From Tagaea sp. (GTDB taxonomy: Bacteria; Pseudomonadota; Alphaproteobacteria; CACIAM-22H2), in assembly GCA_023653245.1 (NCBI GenBank), contig JAMNXK010000009.1, positions 1-26,047 of the forward strand: a DNA stretch of 26,047 nucleotides, given 5' to 3'. The position numbers and the translations under genes were made by a program. Positions within the stretch are counted from its first letter, which is position 1. Every line of letters starts with the position of its first letter. A model generated the notes under the pieces. That model was not told where the DNA came from. It ran no database searches and saw nothing but the letters and a program-made list of their open reading frames with translations. Below are positions 1 to 6,852 of this stretch, in pieces.

Positions 1-16
1 GCCGCCGCATCTTCAT
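1..16 (-). CDS. Start of the next operon gene (partial, 5 codons)
   Basis: A minus-strand ATG at 16-14 overlaps the TGA stop of the FAH-family gene (15-13) in the same 4-base ATGA arrangement seen at most junctions of this operon, and the frame stays open to the window edge (Met-Lys-Met-Arg-Arg). A ribosome-binding-like GGAGGAAG lies just upstream in the end of the FAH gene (about 22-29 on the opposite strand). Only the start is visible, so no function can be given; the call rests on operon pattern alone. Confidence 0.45.
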
Positions 17-795
17 TCCGCTTCCTCCGCGATCACGGGATTGCGCAGCACGCCCGCTTCGGGAATCTCGATCTCCACCACGTCGCCCGGGACGATGGGT
101 CCGACGCCCGCCGGCGTGCCGGTCATGATCACGTCGCCCGGGCGCAGGGTGATTCCCGAACTCAAATGCGCGATCAACGCGGCGATGGCGTAGACCAGAT
201 CGGCCGAGTTGCTGCGCTGACGCTCGATGCCGTTCACGCGCCCGACGATGTCGATCTTGCCGGGTTCCAGCCCGATCGCGATCGCGGGGCCGAGTGGGTT
301 GAACCCGTCGAACGCCTTGCCGAGCACCAAGCAGCCTTGTTTCATCTCCTTGGCCTGGATCTCGCGCTCGCTCACGTCGTTGCCGCAGGTGAAGCCGAGG
401 ATGTGATCGCGCGCGCGCGCCTCGGGGATGCGCCGCCCGGCTTTGCCGATCACCACGGCGATCTCGGCTTCGAAATGCACGTTGCGCCCCTCGCGCGGAT
501 AGACGATGGGCGCGTCCGGTCCGATGACGGCGGTCGGCGGCTTCATGAACAGCATCGGATAGGCGGGCGGGCTCAGCCCCATCTCCTTGGCGTGGCCCAG
601 ATAGTTGAGCCCGGCGCCGTAGAGCGCGCGCGGCCGCACGGGTGCGAGCAGACGTACGCGCTCGACATGCGTCGCCGGCCCGGATGTTTCCAGGCTCTCG
701 AACGGCGAACCCGCCAACGGCTTGATCGTGCCGTCGCGCGCGAGCAGGCCGTGGCGCGGCTCGGGATCGGCGTAGCGGACGATGCGCTCATCCAT
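13..795 (-). CDS. Fumarylacetoacetate hydrolase (FAH) family protein
   Basis: A 260-residue single-domain member of the FAH superfamily, whose members hydrolyse, decarboxylate or isomerise 2-oxo/diketo acids with a divalent metal. Seen: the GLNYLGHAKEM segment (about 62-72, His68 and Glu71), KPPTAVIGP (85-93), metal ligands Glu109 and Glu111 in HFEAEIAVV and Asp140 in GNDVSER, and the C-terminal PGDVIMTGTPAGVG motif. The ATG at 795 is preferred over an in-frame upstream start at 843 because AGGGAG sits 8 bases ahead of it and it overlaps the enolase-like stop (788-790) by 8 bases. It is the most downstream complete gene of the TRAP operon, so it probably processes a 2-oxo acid made by the preceding enzymes. 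The exact reaction (lyase, hydrolase, isomerase, decarboxylase) cannot be told from sequence. Confidence 0.9.
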   Translation of the reverse strand: MDERIVRYADPEPRHGLLARDGTIKPLAGSPFESLETSGPATHVERVRLLAPVRPRALYGAGLNYLGHAKEMGLSPPAYPMLFMKPPTAVIGPDAPIVYPREGRNVHFEAEIAVVIGKAGRRIPEARARDHILGFTCGNDVSEREIQAKEMKQGCLVLGKAFDGFNPLGPAIAIGLEPGKIDIVGRVNGIERQRSNSADLVYAIAALIAHLSSGITLRPGDVIMTGTPAGVGPIVPGDVVEIEIPEAGVLRNPVIAEEAE

Positions 796-2089
796 CGGTT
801 CGGCTCCCTTTCTTCGCGACGGGAAACGCGCCCCAGCCCGCATAAGGTGCCGCGGCCCCGAGCGCTTCCTCGACGCGGAGCATCTCGTTCCACTTCGCGG
901 TTCGCTCGCCGCGCGCGATCGATCCGACCTTGAACTGTCCGGCGTTCCAGCCGACCGCGAGATCGACGATGGCCGTGTCTTCCGTCTCGCCCGAGCGCGC
1001 CGACACGATCGCCGACATGCCGGCCGCGCGCGCCGCGTCGATCGCCGCTTTGGTGCCCGTCACCGTGCCGATCTGGTTGGGCTTGATCAGCGCGCAATTG
1101 ACCAAGCCCTCGCGCGCGGCGTGTTCGATGCGCTTGGCGTCGGTGACCAGCAGGTCGTCGCCGACGATCTGCACGCGCGCGCCCACGGCCTTGGCGAAGC
1201 GCCGGAATCCTTCGGGATCGTCCTCGCCGAACGGATCCTCGATCGACAGGATCGGATAGCGGTCGAGCCAGCCGAGCAGCATCTCCGCCATCCCGTCGCG
1301 GTCGAGTTCGCGCTTTTCCAGCCCCAGCCGGTAGCGCCCGTTCCGGCCGAAGTCGGAAGCGGCGACGTCGAGTGCGATATGCACTTCGTCGCCGGGCGCG
1401 TAGCCGGCGGCTTCGATCGCGCGCAAGAGCAGGTCCAGCGCCTCCTTGTTGCTCGCGAACGCCGGCCAGAACCCGCCTTCGTCGGCGACGCCGTACAGCC
1501 GGCCCGCGTCGCGCAGCAGCTTGCCCGCCGCGCGATACACCTCGGCCGTGCGGTCGAGCGCGTCGGCGAAGCTCCGCGCCGATGGGCAGACGACCAGAAA
1601 ATCCTGGATGTCCACGCGCCTGCCCGCATGCGCGCCGCCGCCCAGGATCTGGATCTCCGGCACCGGAATGCGCGTCGGACCGCCGGAGGAAAGATAGGCG
1701 TGGAGCGGCACGCCCGCCGAAGCCGCCGCCGCGCGCAACACCGCCAGCGACGTCGCGATGACGGCGTTGCCGCCCAGACGTGCCAGTTGCGCCGTGCCGT
1801 CCAAGCGCTGAAGCGCCGCGTCCACGCCCGTCTGGTCGGCGGCGTCCATGCCCTTCACCGCCGCCGCGATGGGGCCCGCGACGCTCGCCAGCGCCTTGCG
1901 CACGTCCATGCCGCCGAACGCGGCGCCGCCGTCGCGTAGATCGCTGGCCTCGCCCGAGCCCATCGACGCGCCCGCCGGCGCGATGGCCCGGCCGCGCGCG
2001 CCGTCGGCGAGGGCGATCTCGACCTCCACCGTCGGTCGGGCGCGCGAATCCCACACCCGCCGTCCGACGATCGATGCGATCTCAGCCAT
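788..2089 (-). CDS. Divergent enolase-superfamily protein (enolase paralogue)
   Basis: A 433-residue full-length enolase homologue. Conserved: the GASMGSGEA loop (40-48), His154 in GGGAHAG, Glu204 in DEGGF, Mg ligands Asp241, Glu284 (SIEDP) and Asp311 (GDD), the catalytic base Lys336 (LIKPNQIGT), Arg365-Ser366 in ARSGETED, and Lys387 in GQFKVGS. Changed: the His of the SHRSGETED motif (yeast His373) is Ala364, the Glu of QEF (yeast Glu168) is Asp163, the NGG before the active-site His is GGG, and the His of the first loop (yeast His43) is Gly46. Lys336 and the metal site argue for a working enzyme that removes a proton next to a carboxylate; the changed residues argue against ordinary 2-phosphoglycerate dehydration. 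It sits between an APH-type kinase (8-base overlap) and an FAH gene, which fits a phosphorylated hydroxy acid substrate. GGAGGGGGAGGGG precedes the ATG. Confidence 0.88.
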   Translation of the reverse strand: MAEIASIVGRRVWDSRARPTVEVEIALADGARGRAIAPAGASMGSGEASDLRDGGAAFGGMDVRKALASVAGPIAAAVKGMDAADQTGVDAALQRLDGTAQLARLGGNAVIATSLAVLRAAAASAGVPLHAYLSSGGPTRIPVPEIQILGGGAHAGRRVDIQDFLVVCPSARSFADALDRTAEVYRAAGKLLRDAGRLYGVADEGGFWPAFASNKEALDLLLRAIEAAGYAPGDEVHIALDVAASDFGRNGRYRLGLEKRELDRDGMAEMLLGWLDRYPILSIEDPFGEDDPEGFRRFAKAVGARVQIVGDDLLVTDAKRIEHAAREGLVNCALIKPNQIGTVTGTKAAIDAARAAGMSAIVSARSGETEDTAIVDLAVGWNAGQFKVGSIARGERTAKWNEMLRVEEALGAAAPYAGWGAFPVAKKGSRTDG

Positions 2090-3092
2090 ACCCCTCCCCC
2101 TCCGCGAACGCGCGCGCCCAGGCGTCGCGCACCATATCGAGATCGCGCGGCGGCGTGGCGACGAGCGGGGAAACGACCGCGCGCACCCGCGCCTTGTCCC
2201 GCTCGTCCACGATGTACTCGACCGGCGACTTGCCGTCGATGCGCGCGAGCGTCAGGGCCGGCAACAGGCGCGCGACCCGCGCCTGCGAACCGGCGGAACG
2301 CCCGCCGAAATAGGCCGCGCGCAGCGCGTCGAACGCGCCGAGATAGCGCGCCGCCTGCGCGGGCTTCCACACGCATTTCAGAAGAAGATGGTTCAAGCAG
2401 AACGCGACGTCGAAAGCGGGGTCGCCGTACCAGGCGCATTCGGCGTCCAAAAAAATGGGGCCCGCCGGGCCGGCCAGGATGTTCTTGGGACTGATATCGC
2501 CATGCACCAGCGCTTCGTGTCGCGCCAGCGTGTCGCGCGACAGCGCCATCAGATTCGCGGCGAGCGCGGGATGGGCGCGCGCCGTCGCTTCCAGATAGGG
2601 CTCCAACCGGATCGCGTGGAACTTGGCGTCGAACGCGAATTCGCGCGCGATCCCGGGATCGCCGGCGGTGGCGGCGTGGATCGCGGCGAGCGCCGAGCCC
2701 ACCTGGCCCGCGAACCCCGGATCGATCCGCCCGTCGCGCAGCTCCGACTTCCAAACCGGAAAACGCTCGGGCGGCAGATAGTCCATCGCGAAATAACCGC
2801 GCGCGGGATCGTGATGGATGACCCTGGGCGCGCAACCCGGCACGATCTTCGCCGCCAGGCGCAGCCAATCGGCCTCCGACGCGTTGCGGTCGACGGGGGC
2901 GCGCCAATCCGCCGCGACGCGCAGCTTGGCGAGCGCGCGTTTGACCGCGAACACGGCGCTTCCCGCTTCGACGCGCCAGATGTCCGACGCGACGCCGCCC
3001 GTCAGCGGAACGAACCGCGCGGGCGCGCCATCTGGAATCACGCCGGCCGCGCGCAAACTCGCTTCGATGTCGGCGAAGTCGGGCGCGCTCAT
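2082..3092 (-). CDS. APH/choline-kinase-fold phosphotransferase
   Basis: A 336-residue member of the aminoglycoside phosphotransferase/choline kinase fold family. Seen: a glycine-containing nucleotide loop (PLTGGVASDIWRV, 29-41), the likely ATP lysine in FAVKR (Lys51), the Brenner motif HGDISPKN (197-204; catalytic Asp199, metal-binding Asn204) and the DFG-equivalent DAE (216-218) followed by GDPAFDVAF. Cytosolic, with no signal or membrane segment. Family members phosphorylate hydroxyls of small metabolites (choline, homoserine, hydroxylysine, methylthioribose) as well as antibiotics. Here, placed between a D-2-hydroxyacid dehydrogenase (4-base overlap) and an enolase homologue (8-base overlap), a catabolic metabolite kinase is far more likely than a resistance enzyme. 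The start at 3092 is chosen because it forms the ATGA overlap and gives a normal family length; the frame remains open much further upstream only as a shadow of the dehydrogenase gene. Confidence 0.85.
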   Translation of the reverse strand: MSAPDFADIEASLRAAGVIPDGAPARFVPLTGGVASDIWRVEAGSAVFAVKRALAKLRVAADWRAPVDRNASEADWLRLAAKIVPGCAPRVIHHDPARGYFAMDYLPPERFPVWKSELRDGRIDPGFAGQVGSALAAIHAATAGDPGIAREFAFDAKFHAIRLEPYLEATARAHPALAANLMALSRDTLARHEALVHGDISPKNILAGPAGPIFLDAECAWYGDPAFDVAFCLNHLLLKCVWKPAQAARYLGAFDALRAAYFGGRSAGSQARVARLLPALTLARIDGKSPVEYIVDERDKARVRAVVSPLVATPPRDLDMVRDAWARAFAEGEGYG

Positions 3093-4042
3093 GCGGCGAC
3101 ACCGTCGACGCGATGGAGCAGCGCTTCGCCCGCGCGCAGGCGGCGGCAATTCTCCGTCACGACCGCGAGGCTGCGCCGCCAGGTGCCCGGCGTCATCCAG
3201 GCGACATGCGGCGTCAGCACCACGTTGCCAAGGCCGACCAAAGGATGCCCGGGCGCCAACGGTTCGCGCGCGAACACGTCGAGCCCCGCCCCCGCCAGCT
3301 TTCCGTCCGCCAACGCCACGACGAGCGCCGCTTCGTCGACCAGCGCGCCGCGCGCGGTGTTGATCAGAATGGCGCCGGGCTTCATGCGCGCGATCCGGCG
3401 CGCATCGAGCAGCCCGCGCGTCGCTTCGGTCGCCGGCACGTGCAGCGAGACCACGTCGGCGGCGGCGAGCAATTCGTCGAGGGAAACCGAGAGCGCCCCG
3501 TCGTCGGGCGGCGTGCGCGAATGGACGACGACGCGCGCGCCCAGCGCCGTCAGCGCGGGCCGCAAGCGGCGCGCGACCGCGCCGTAGCCGATCAAGCCGA
3601 CGGTGGCGCCGTCGAGCTCGCCGGCGGCGTCCAGATGCGTCGCGGCGGCCGGCCAGCCGGCGCCGGCGCGCAGATCGGCGTCGAGTGCGGCCACCCGGCG
3701 CAGCGTCGCGAAGATCAGGGACAATGTCAGCTCGGCGACCGCGACCGTGTTCGTCCCGGGCATATTGCACACGGCGATGCCGCGCGCACGGGCGGCCGCC
3801 CGGTCAATCGTATCGACGCCGACGCCGATTTTCTGCACGAGCTTCAAGGATGGTGCCGCGTCGAGGATCGCCGCCGTCACCGGTGCGAGGACATGCAGCA
3901 GCACGTCGGCGTCGGCGAGTTCGCGGCGCAAGGCTTCGGCATCCGCCTCCGCCAGCACGACCGCGCGCACGATCGCCGGATCGAGAGCGGCGATCTGCCG
4001 GCGCACCCCCGGCGAGGCGTCGTAGGGCAGCACGGCCTTCAT
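3089..4042 (-). CDS. D-2-hydroxyacid dehydrogenase, NAD(P)-dependent
   Basis: A 317-residue protein of the D-isomer 2-hydroxyacid dehydrogenase family (phosphoglycerate dehydrogenase, glyoxylate/hydroxypyruvate reductase relatives). Seen: KIGVGVDTID (71-80), the Rossmann turn GLIGYGAVAR (149-158) in which the third glycine of GxGxxG is Ala157, the active-site Arg231 in INTARGALVDE, Glu260 in LDVFAREP, and His279 in LTPHVAWMT, spaced as in the family. It interconverts a 2-hydroxy acid and a 2-oxo acid; the substrate is not readable from sequence. The start at 4042 is preferred over an upstream in-frame one at 4066 because it forms an ATGA overlap with the DUF6807 gene stop (4039-4041). It also overlaps the kinase gene downstream by 4 bases, so the three are probably translated together. 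Confidence 0.9.
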   Translation of the reverse strand: MKAVLPYDASPGVRRQIAALDPAIVRAVVLAEADAEALRRELADADVLLHVLAPVTAAILDAAPSLKLVQKIGVGVDTIDRAAARARGIAVCNMPGTNTVAVAELTLSLIFATLRRVAALDADLRAGAGWPAAATHLDAAGELDGATVGLIGYGAVARRLRPALTALGARVVVHSRTPPDDGALSVSLDELLAAADVVSLHVPATEATRGLLDARRIARMKPGAILINTARGALVDEAALVVALADGKLAGAGLDVFAREPLAPGHPLVGLGNVVLTPHVAWMTPGTWRRSLAVVTENCRRLRAGEALLHRVDGVAA

Positions 4043-4959
4043 GGCGCCGGAAACCCCGCGGCCCAAGCCGCGATGGCGGCGTCGTCCGCCGCGCCGTCAT
4101 GGACGACGTAACGCAGCCGCGTACGCAGCGGCGCGCCGGCCGGGATCGTCCTGGCTTCGTGGCGGAAGGAACCGACGCTGACCACGCCCCAATCGGCCAC
4201 GAACCACGAGGTCCGATCCGCTTCGGCCGGGTCGGGCACCGCCACGATGCCCGCGCGCGCGCCGCCGCCGACCGGGCCGTCGAACGCCACCCAGCGCGCG
4301 CCGACGTCGCCGATCGCAGCACCACCGACGCGGCCGCGATCGTCGCGCACGCGCCCGCCCATCGCCACGACCATCGAATCCGCGACGCGGAAATTGAAAT
4401 AAGCGTGGCGCGTCGGGCCCAGTTCGAGCGCCCAGTCCGCCGCCGTCAGGACCGATTCCACGTCGAGCACGAGCGCGCCGGGCACGCACGCGACGGCGAT
4501 CGTCCGCGTCTCGCGCGCGATCGTGCGGCCTTGCGCGGCACCCCATTCGACGGGCCCGCGCCACTCGACGCGCTGCGTCAGAACCGCGCGCTCGGCGGAC
4601 GCGGGCGCCATCGTCGCGGGTGCGGCGATCAGCGTCCCCGCCGCCCGGCCTTGGAAGGTCTCGTCGACGTAGAAATTGTAGGTGTAGGCCTCGTGGCGAC
4701 CGGGCTTGGTCGGGACCAACGCGTGGACGTGATCGGCGGCGATCCACAGCGAATTGTGATGCGGATGATCGGCCGGGCTTTCGGACGTGACCGCGTAGCC
4801 CGCCGGCGTGAACAGCGGATAGACGTAAGGCCGCATGCGCCCTTGGGTGAGGCCGAACAGCGGCTTGCCGTCGCGCCGCAGGATGCGCCTTTCGGTCCGC
4901 GCGATCGCCCCGGGCGGCAGCGCCAGATCGTCGACGTCGAGCGAGAACCGGCCGGTCAT
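4039..4959 (-). CDS. DUF6807 (PmoA-like) family protein
   Basis: A 306-residue protein with the hallmarks of DUF6807, a family often annotated as methane oxygenase PmoA although that name is misleading here: RPYVYPLFTPAGYAVT (43-58) followed by the His-rich SPADHPHHNSLWIA (61-74; His65, His67, His68), and a second His-containing region TRHAYFNFR. There is no signal peptide and no membrane segment, so it cannot be the membrane PmoA of particulate methane monooxygenase. Family members usually occur in sugar and sugar-acid catabolic loci and have no firmly established activity as far as I know. The gene overlaps both DctQM and the dehydrogenase gene by 4 bases (ATGA), so it is an integral operon member. 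The His cluster suggests a metal or substrate site; that is inference. Confidence 0.8.
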   Translation of the reverse strand: MTGRFSLDVDDLALPPGAIARTERRILRRDGKPLFGLTQGRMRPYVYPLFTPAGYAVTSESPADHPHHNSLWIAADHVHALVPTKPGRHEAYTYNFYVDETFQGRAAGTLIAAPATMAPASAERAVLTQRVEWRGPVEWGAAQGRTIARETRTIAVACVPGALVLDVESVLTAADWALELGPTRHAYFNFRVADSMVVAMGGRVRDDRGRVGGAAIGDVGARWVAFDGPVGGGARAGIVAVPDPAEADRTSWFVADWGVVSVGSFRHEARTIPAGAPLRTRLRYVVHDGAADDAAIAAWAAGFPAP

Positions 4960-6785
4960 CGCCCGAACAGCGCCACCGGGCCGAGGCTCAGGATCGGCAC
5001 GAAGGAGACGACCATCAACCAAACCAGCAATCCGCCCATGAACGGCCAGCACGCGCGATAGGCCAAGTGGATCGGCGTGCCGGTCACTTGCGCGGCCGTG
5101 AACACCAGCACCGCCAAAGGCGGCGTCAACGCGCCGATGCAAAGATTGGCGACCATGATCACGCCGAAATGCACGAGATCGACGCCGGCGGCCTTCAACA
5201 GCGGCACGAGAAGCGGAATCAAGATCACCATGGAGGCGATCATCTCCATCGCCAAGCCGACGAACAGCAAGAACAGGTTGATCGCCAGCAGCAGCACCCA
5301 GCTCGCGGTCAGCGTGCCGAGCAGCGCGGTCATTTTCTGCGGCACCTGCTCCAGGATCAACGCGTGCGCGAAGGGCGCCGAAGCCGCGATCACGACCAGC
5401 ACCGTCGCCGTCTCGATCAAGGACTCCCGCAACGCGGCGAGCAGCGACGCGCCGTCGGCGGTGCGATAGACCGCCAAGCCGACGAACACCGCGTACGCGA
5501 CGGCGACGGCACCCGCCTCGGTCGCCGAGAAGATGCCGTAGCGAATTCCGCCGACGATCACCAGCGGCAGCACCAAGGCCGGCAGCGCCGCGCGCAGCGC
5601 CTTCGGCCGCACGCCCGGGGCCGCGCGCGCGCCGCTCTCGCCGATGCCCCGCCGCAGACACTCGAAATGGACGACGATCGACAATGTCAGCGCCATCAGC
5701 AGACCCGGCACGACGGTGGCGGTGAACAGCGCGCCGACCGAAACGCTCGCCATGGCGCCGTAGATGACCAGCCCGAGACTGGGCGGAATCATGTTGGCCA
5801 GGATCGAGCCCGACGCCGTGAGCGCCACGCCGAAGGGCTTGGGATAGCCGCGCGCGGCCATCGCGGGCACCAGCGTTTTCGCCAGCGCCGCCGCGTCCGC
5901 CGTCGAAGAACCCGAGACGCCGCCCATCAGCGTGTTGGTCAGCACGTTGACATGCGCGAGCCCGCCGCGGAAATGGCCCACCAGCGACGCCGCCAGCGCG
6001 ATCAGCCGCTCGGTGATGCCGCTCGCATTCATCATGCCGCCCGCCAGCATGAAGAACGGAATGGCGAGCAGCAGATAGTCCATCGAGTTGGCGAGGCCGA
6101 GCGGCACGGGCAGCAGCGCGATCGAGCCTTGCGGCATGAACGCCACGAACGTGCCGAAGACCAAGGAATCGAAAATCGGAATGCCCAACAGCATCAGGCC
6201 GATCGCCATCGCGATCAGCGGCGCCACCACGCCGAACGAAGCCACGAAGCCGTGTCCGAACGCGGATTCGAGGGCGAAATAAACCGCCACGCCGGCGAGC
6301 GCGCTCGTCAGCCCCGACCAGCGCGACGTATGGCCCGCGACCGGTTCGAGCGCCACGAACAAGAGCGCCAGCGCCGCCCCGGCCGGGATGGCGACATAGA
6401 CGAATTTGAGGGGGATCTCGAGCGCCGGCGAGATGAAGCTCGCTTGCTCGACCAGATCGACGCCGCAGAAGAACAGGAACACCGCGCAACACGCCGACAC
6501 CGCGCGCGCGATCCACGCGTGAATCAACCGCCCCGCCGGCGGCAAGGCGCGCGGCACCATCTCGATCACGATGTGTCGGTTGCGCCGCGTGAGGAGTGCC
6601 GCCGCCAGGAACACGAACCACACCAGCCCGAACCGCCCGAGCTCCTCGGGCCAGCTCAGCGCGCTGTTGAGCACGTAGCGGCAGAAGACCTGCAGCAGCG
6701 CGATGAAGACCGTGCCGACGAGCAAGACGGCGCAAACCGTCTCGACGGCGCGGTCGAGGAAGGCGCACGTGCGCGATGAAGTCAT
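4956..6785 (-). CDS. TRAP transporter fused permease, DctQ-DctM type
   Basis: A 609-residue inner-membrane protein that joins the small (DctQ, about residues 1-160, four predicted helices; motif WPEELGRFGLVW) and large (DctM, about 185-609) subunits of a tripartite ATP-independent periplasmic transporter. DctM features include MDYLLLAIPFFMLAGGMM, a GGVSGSSTADAAALAK segment, ASGSILANMIPPSLG and NLCIGALTPP. It drives ion-coupled uptake of a substrate, typically a carboxylate or sugar acid, delivered by the DctP protein. The ATG at 6785 is chosen because GAGTGGA lies just upstream; an in-frame GTG three codons earlier (6794) is possible but has no clear ribosome site. The stop overlaps the DUF6807 start by 4 bases. 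A strong hairpin separates it from dctP. Confidence 0.93.
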   Translation of the reverse strand: MTSSRTCAFLDRAVETVCAVLLVGTVFIALLQVFCRYVLNSALSWPEELGRFGLVWFVFLAAALLTRRNRHIVIEMVPRALPPAGRLIHAWIARAVSACCAVFLFFCGVDLVEQASFISPALEIPLKFVYVAIPAGAALALLFVALEPVAGHTSRWSGLTSALAGVAVYFALESAFGHGFVASFGVVAPLIAMAIGLMLLGIPIFDSLVFGTFVAFMPQGSIALLPVPLGLANSMDYLLLAIPFFMLAGGMMNASGITERLIALAASLVGHFRGGLAHVNVLTNTLMGGVSGSSTADAAALAKTLVPAMAARGYPKPFGVALTASGSILANMIPPSLGLVIYGAMASVSVGALFTATVVPGLLMALTLSIVVHFECLRRGIGESGARAAPGVRPKALRAALPALVLPLVIVGGIRYGIFSATEAGAVAVAYAVFVGLAVYRTADGASLLAALRESLIETATVLVVIAASAPFAHALILEQVPQKMTALLGTLTASWVLLLAINLFLLFVGLAMEMIASMVILIPLLVPLLKAAGVDLVHFGVIMVANLCIGALTPPLAVLVFTAAQVTGTPIHLAYRACWPFMGGLLVWLMVVSFVPILSLGPVALFGR

Positions 6786-6817
6786 TTGTTCCACTCAGAT
6801 CGAAGCGGACGGAACCA

Positions 6818-6844
6818 GGCGGCCCGGCGCCAAGCCGGGCCGCC
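6818..6844 (-). terminator. Strong hairpin between dctP and dctQM (attenuator or mRNA-stabilising element)
   Basis: A perfect 11-base-pair inverted repeat (GGCGGCCCGGC at 6818-6828 and its complement at 6834-6844) with a 5-base loop lies between the DctP stop (6853) and the DctQM start (6785). On the minus strand it is not followed by a T run, so a full intrinsic terminator is unlikely. Partial termination or protection of the upstream mRNA 3' end, giving more binding protein than membrane protein, is the usual reading for such a position. Confidence 0.6.
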
Positions 6845-6852
6845 CGAAACCG

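Noticed and set aside
2082..3092. Aminoglycoside resistance gene
   Set aside because: APH fold only; operon position with metabolic enzymes favours a small-metabolite kinase.
1848..3587. 579-residue plus-strand open frame
   Set aside because: Runs against the enolase-like, kinase and dehydrogenase genes, all with clear motifs; Arg-rich shadow composition.
4039..4959. Particulate methane monooxygenase subunit PmoA
   Set aside because: The protein matches DUF6807, whose PmoA label is a naming artefact; no transmembrane helices and no pmoB or pmoC nearby.
5067..6779. 570-residue plus-strand open frame
   Set aside because: Antisense to the clear TRAP DctQM gene; product is low-complexity Arg/Gln/Asp/His-rich, as expected from the complement of GC-rich membrane-protein codons.
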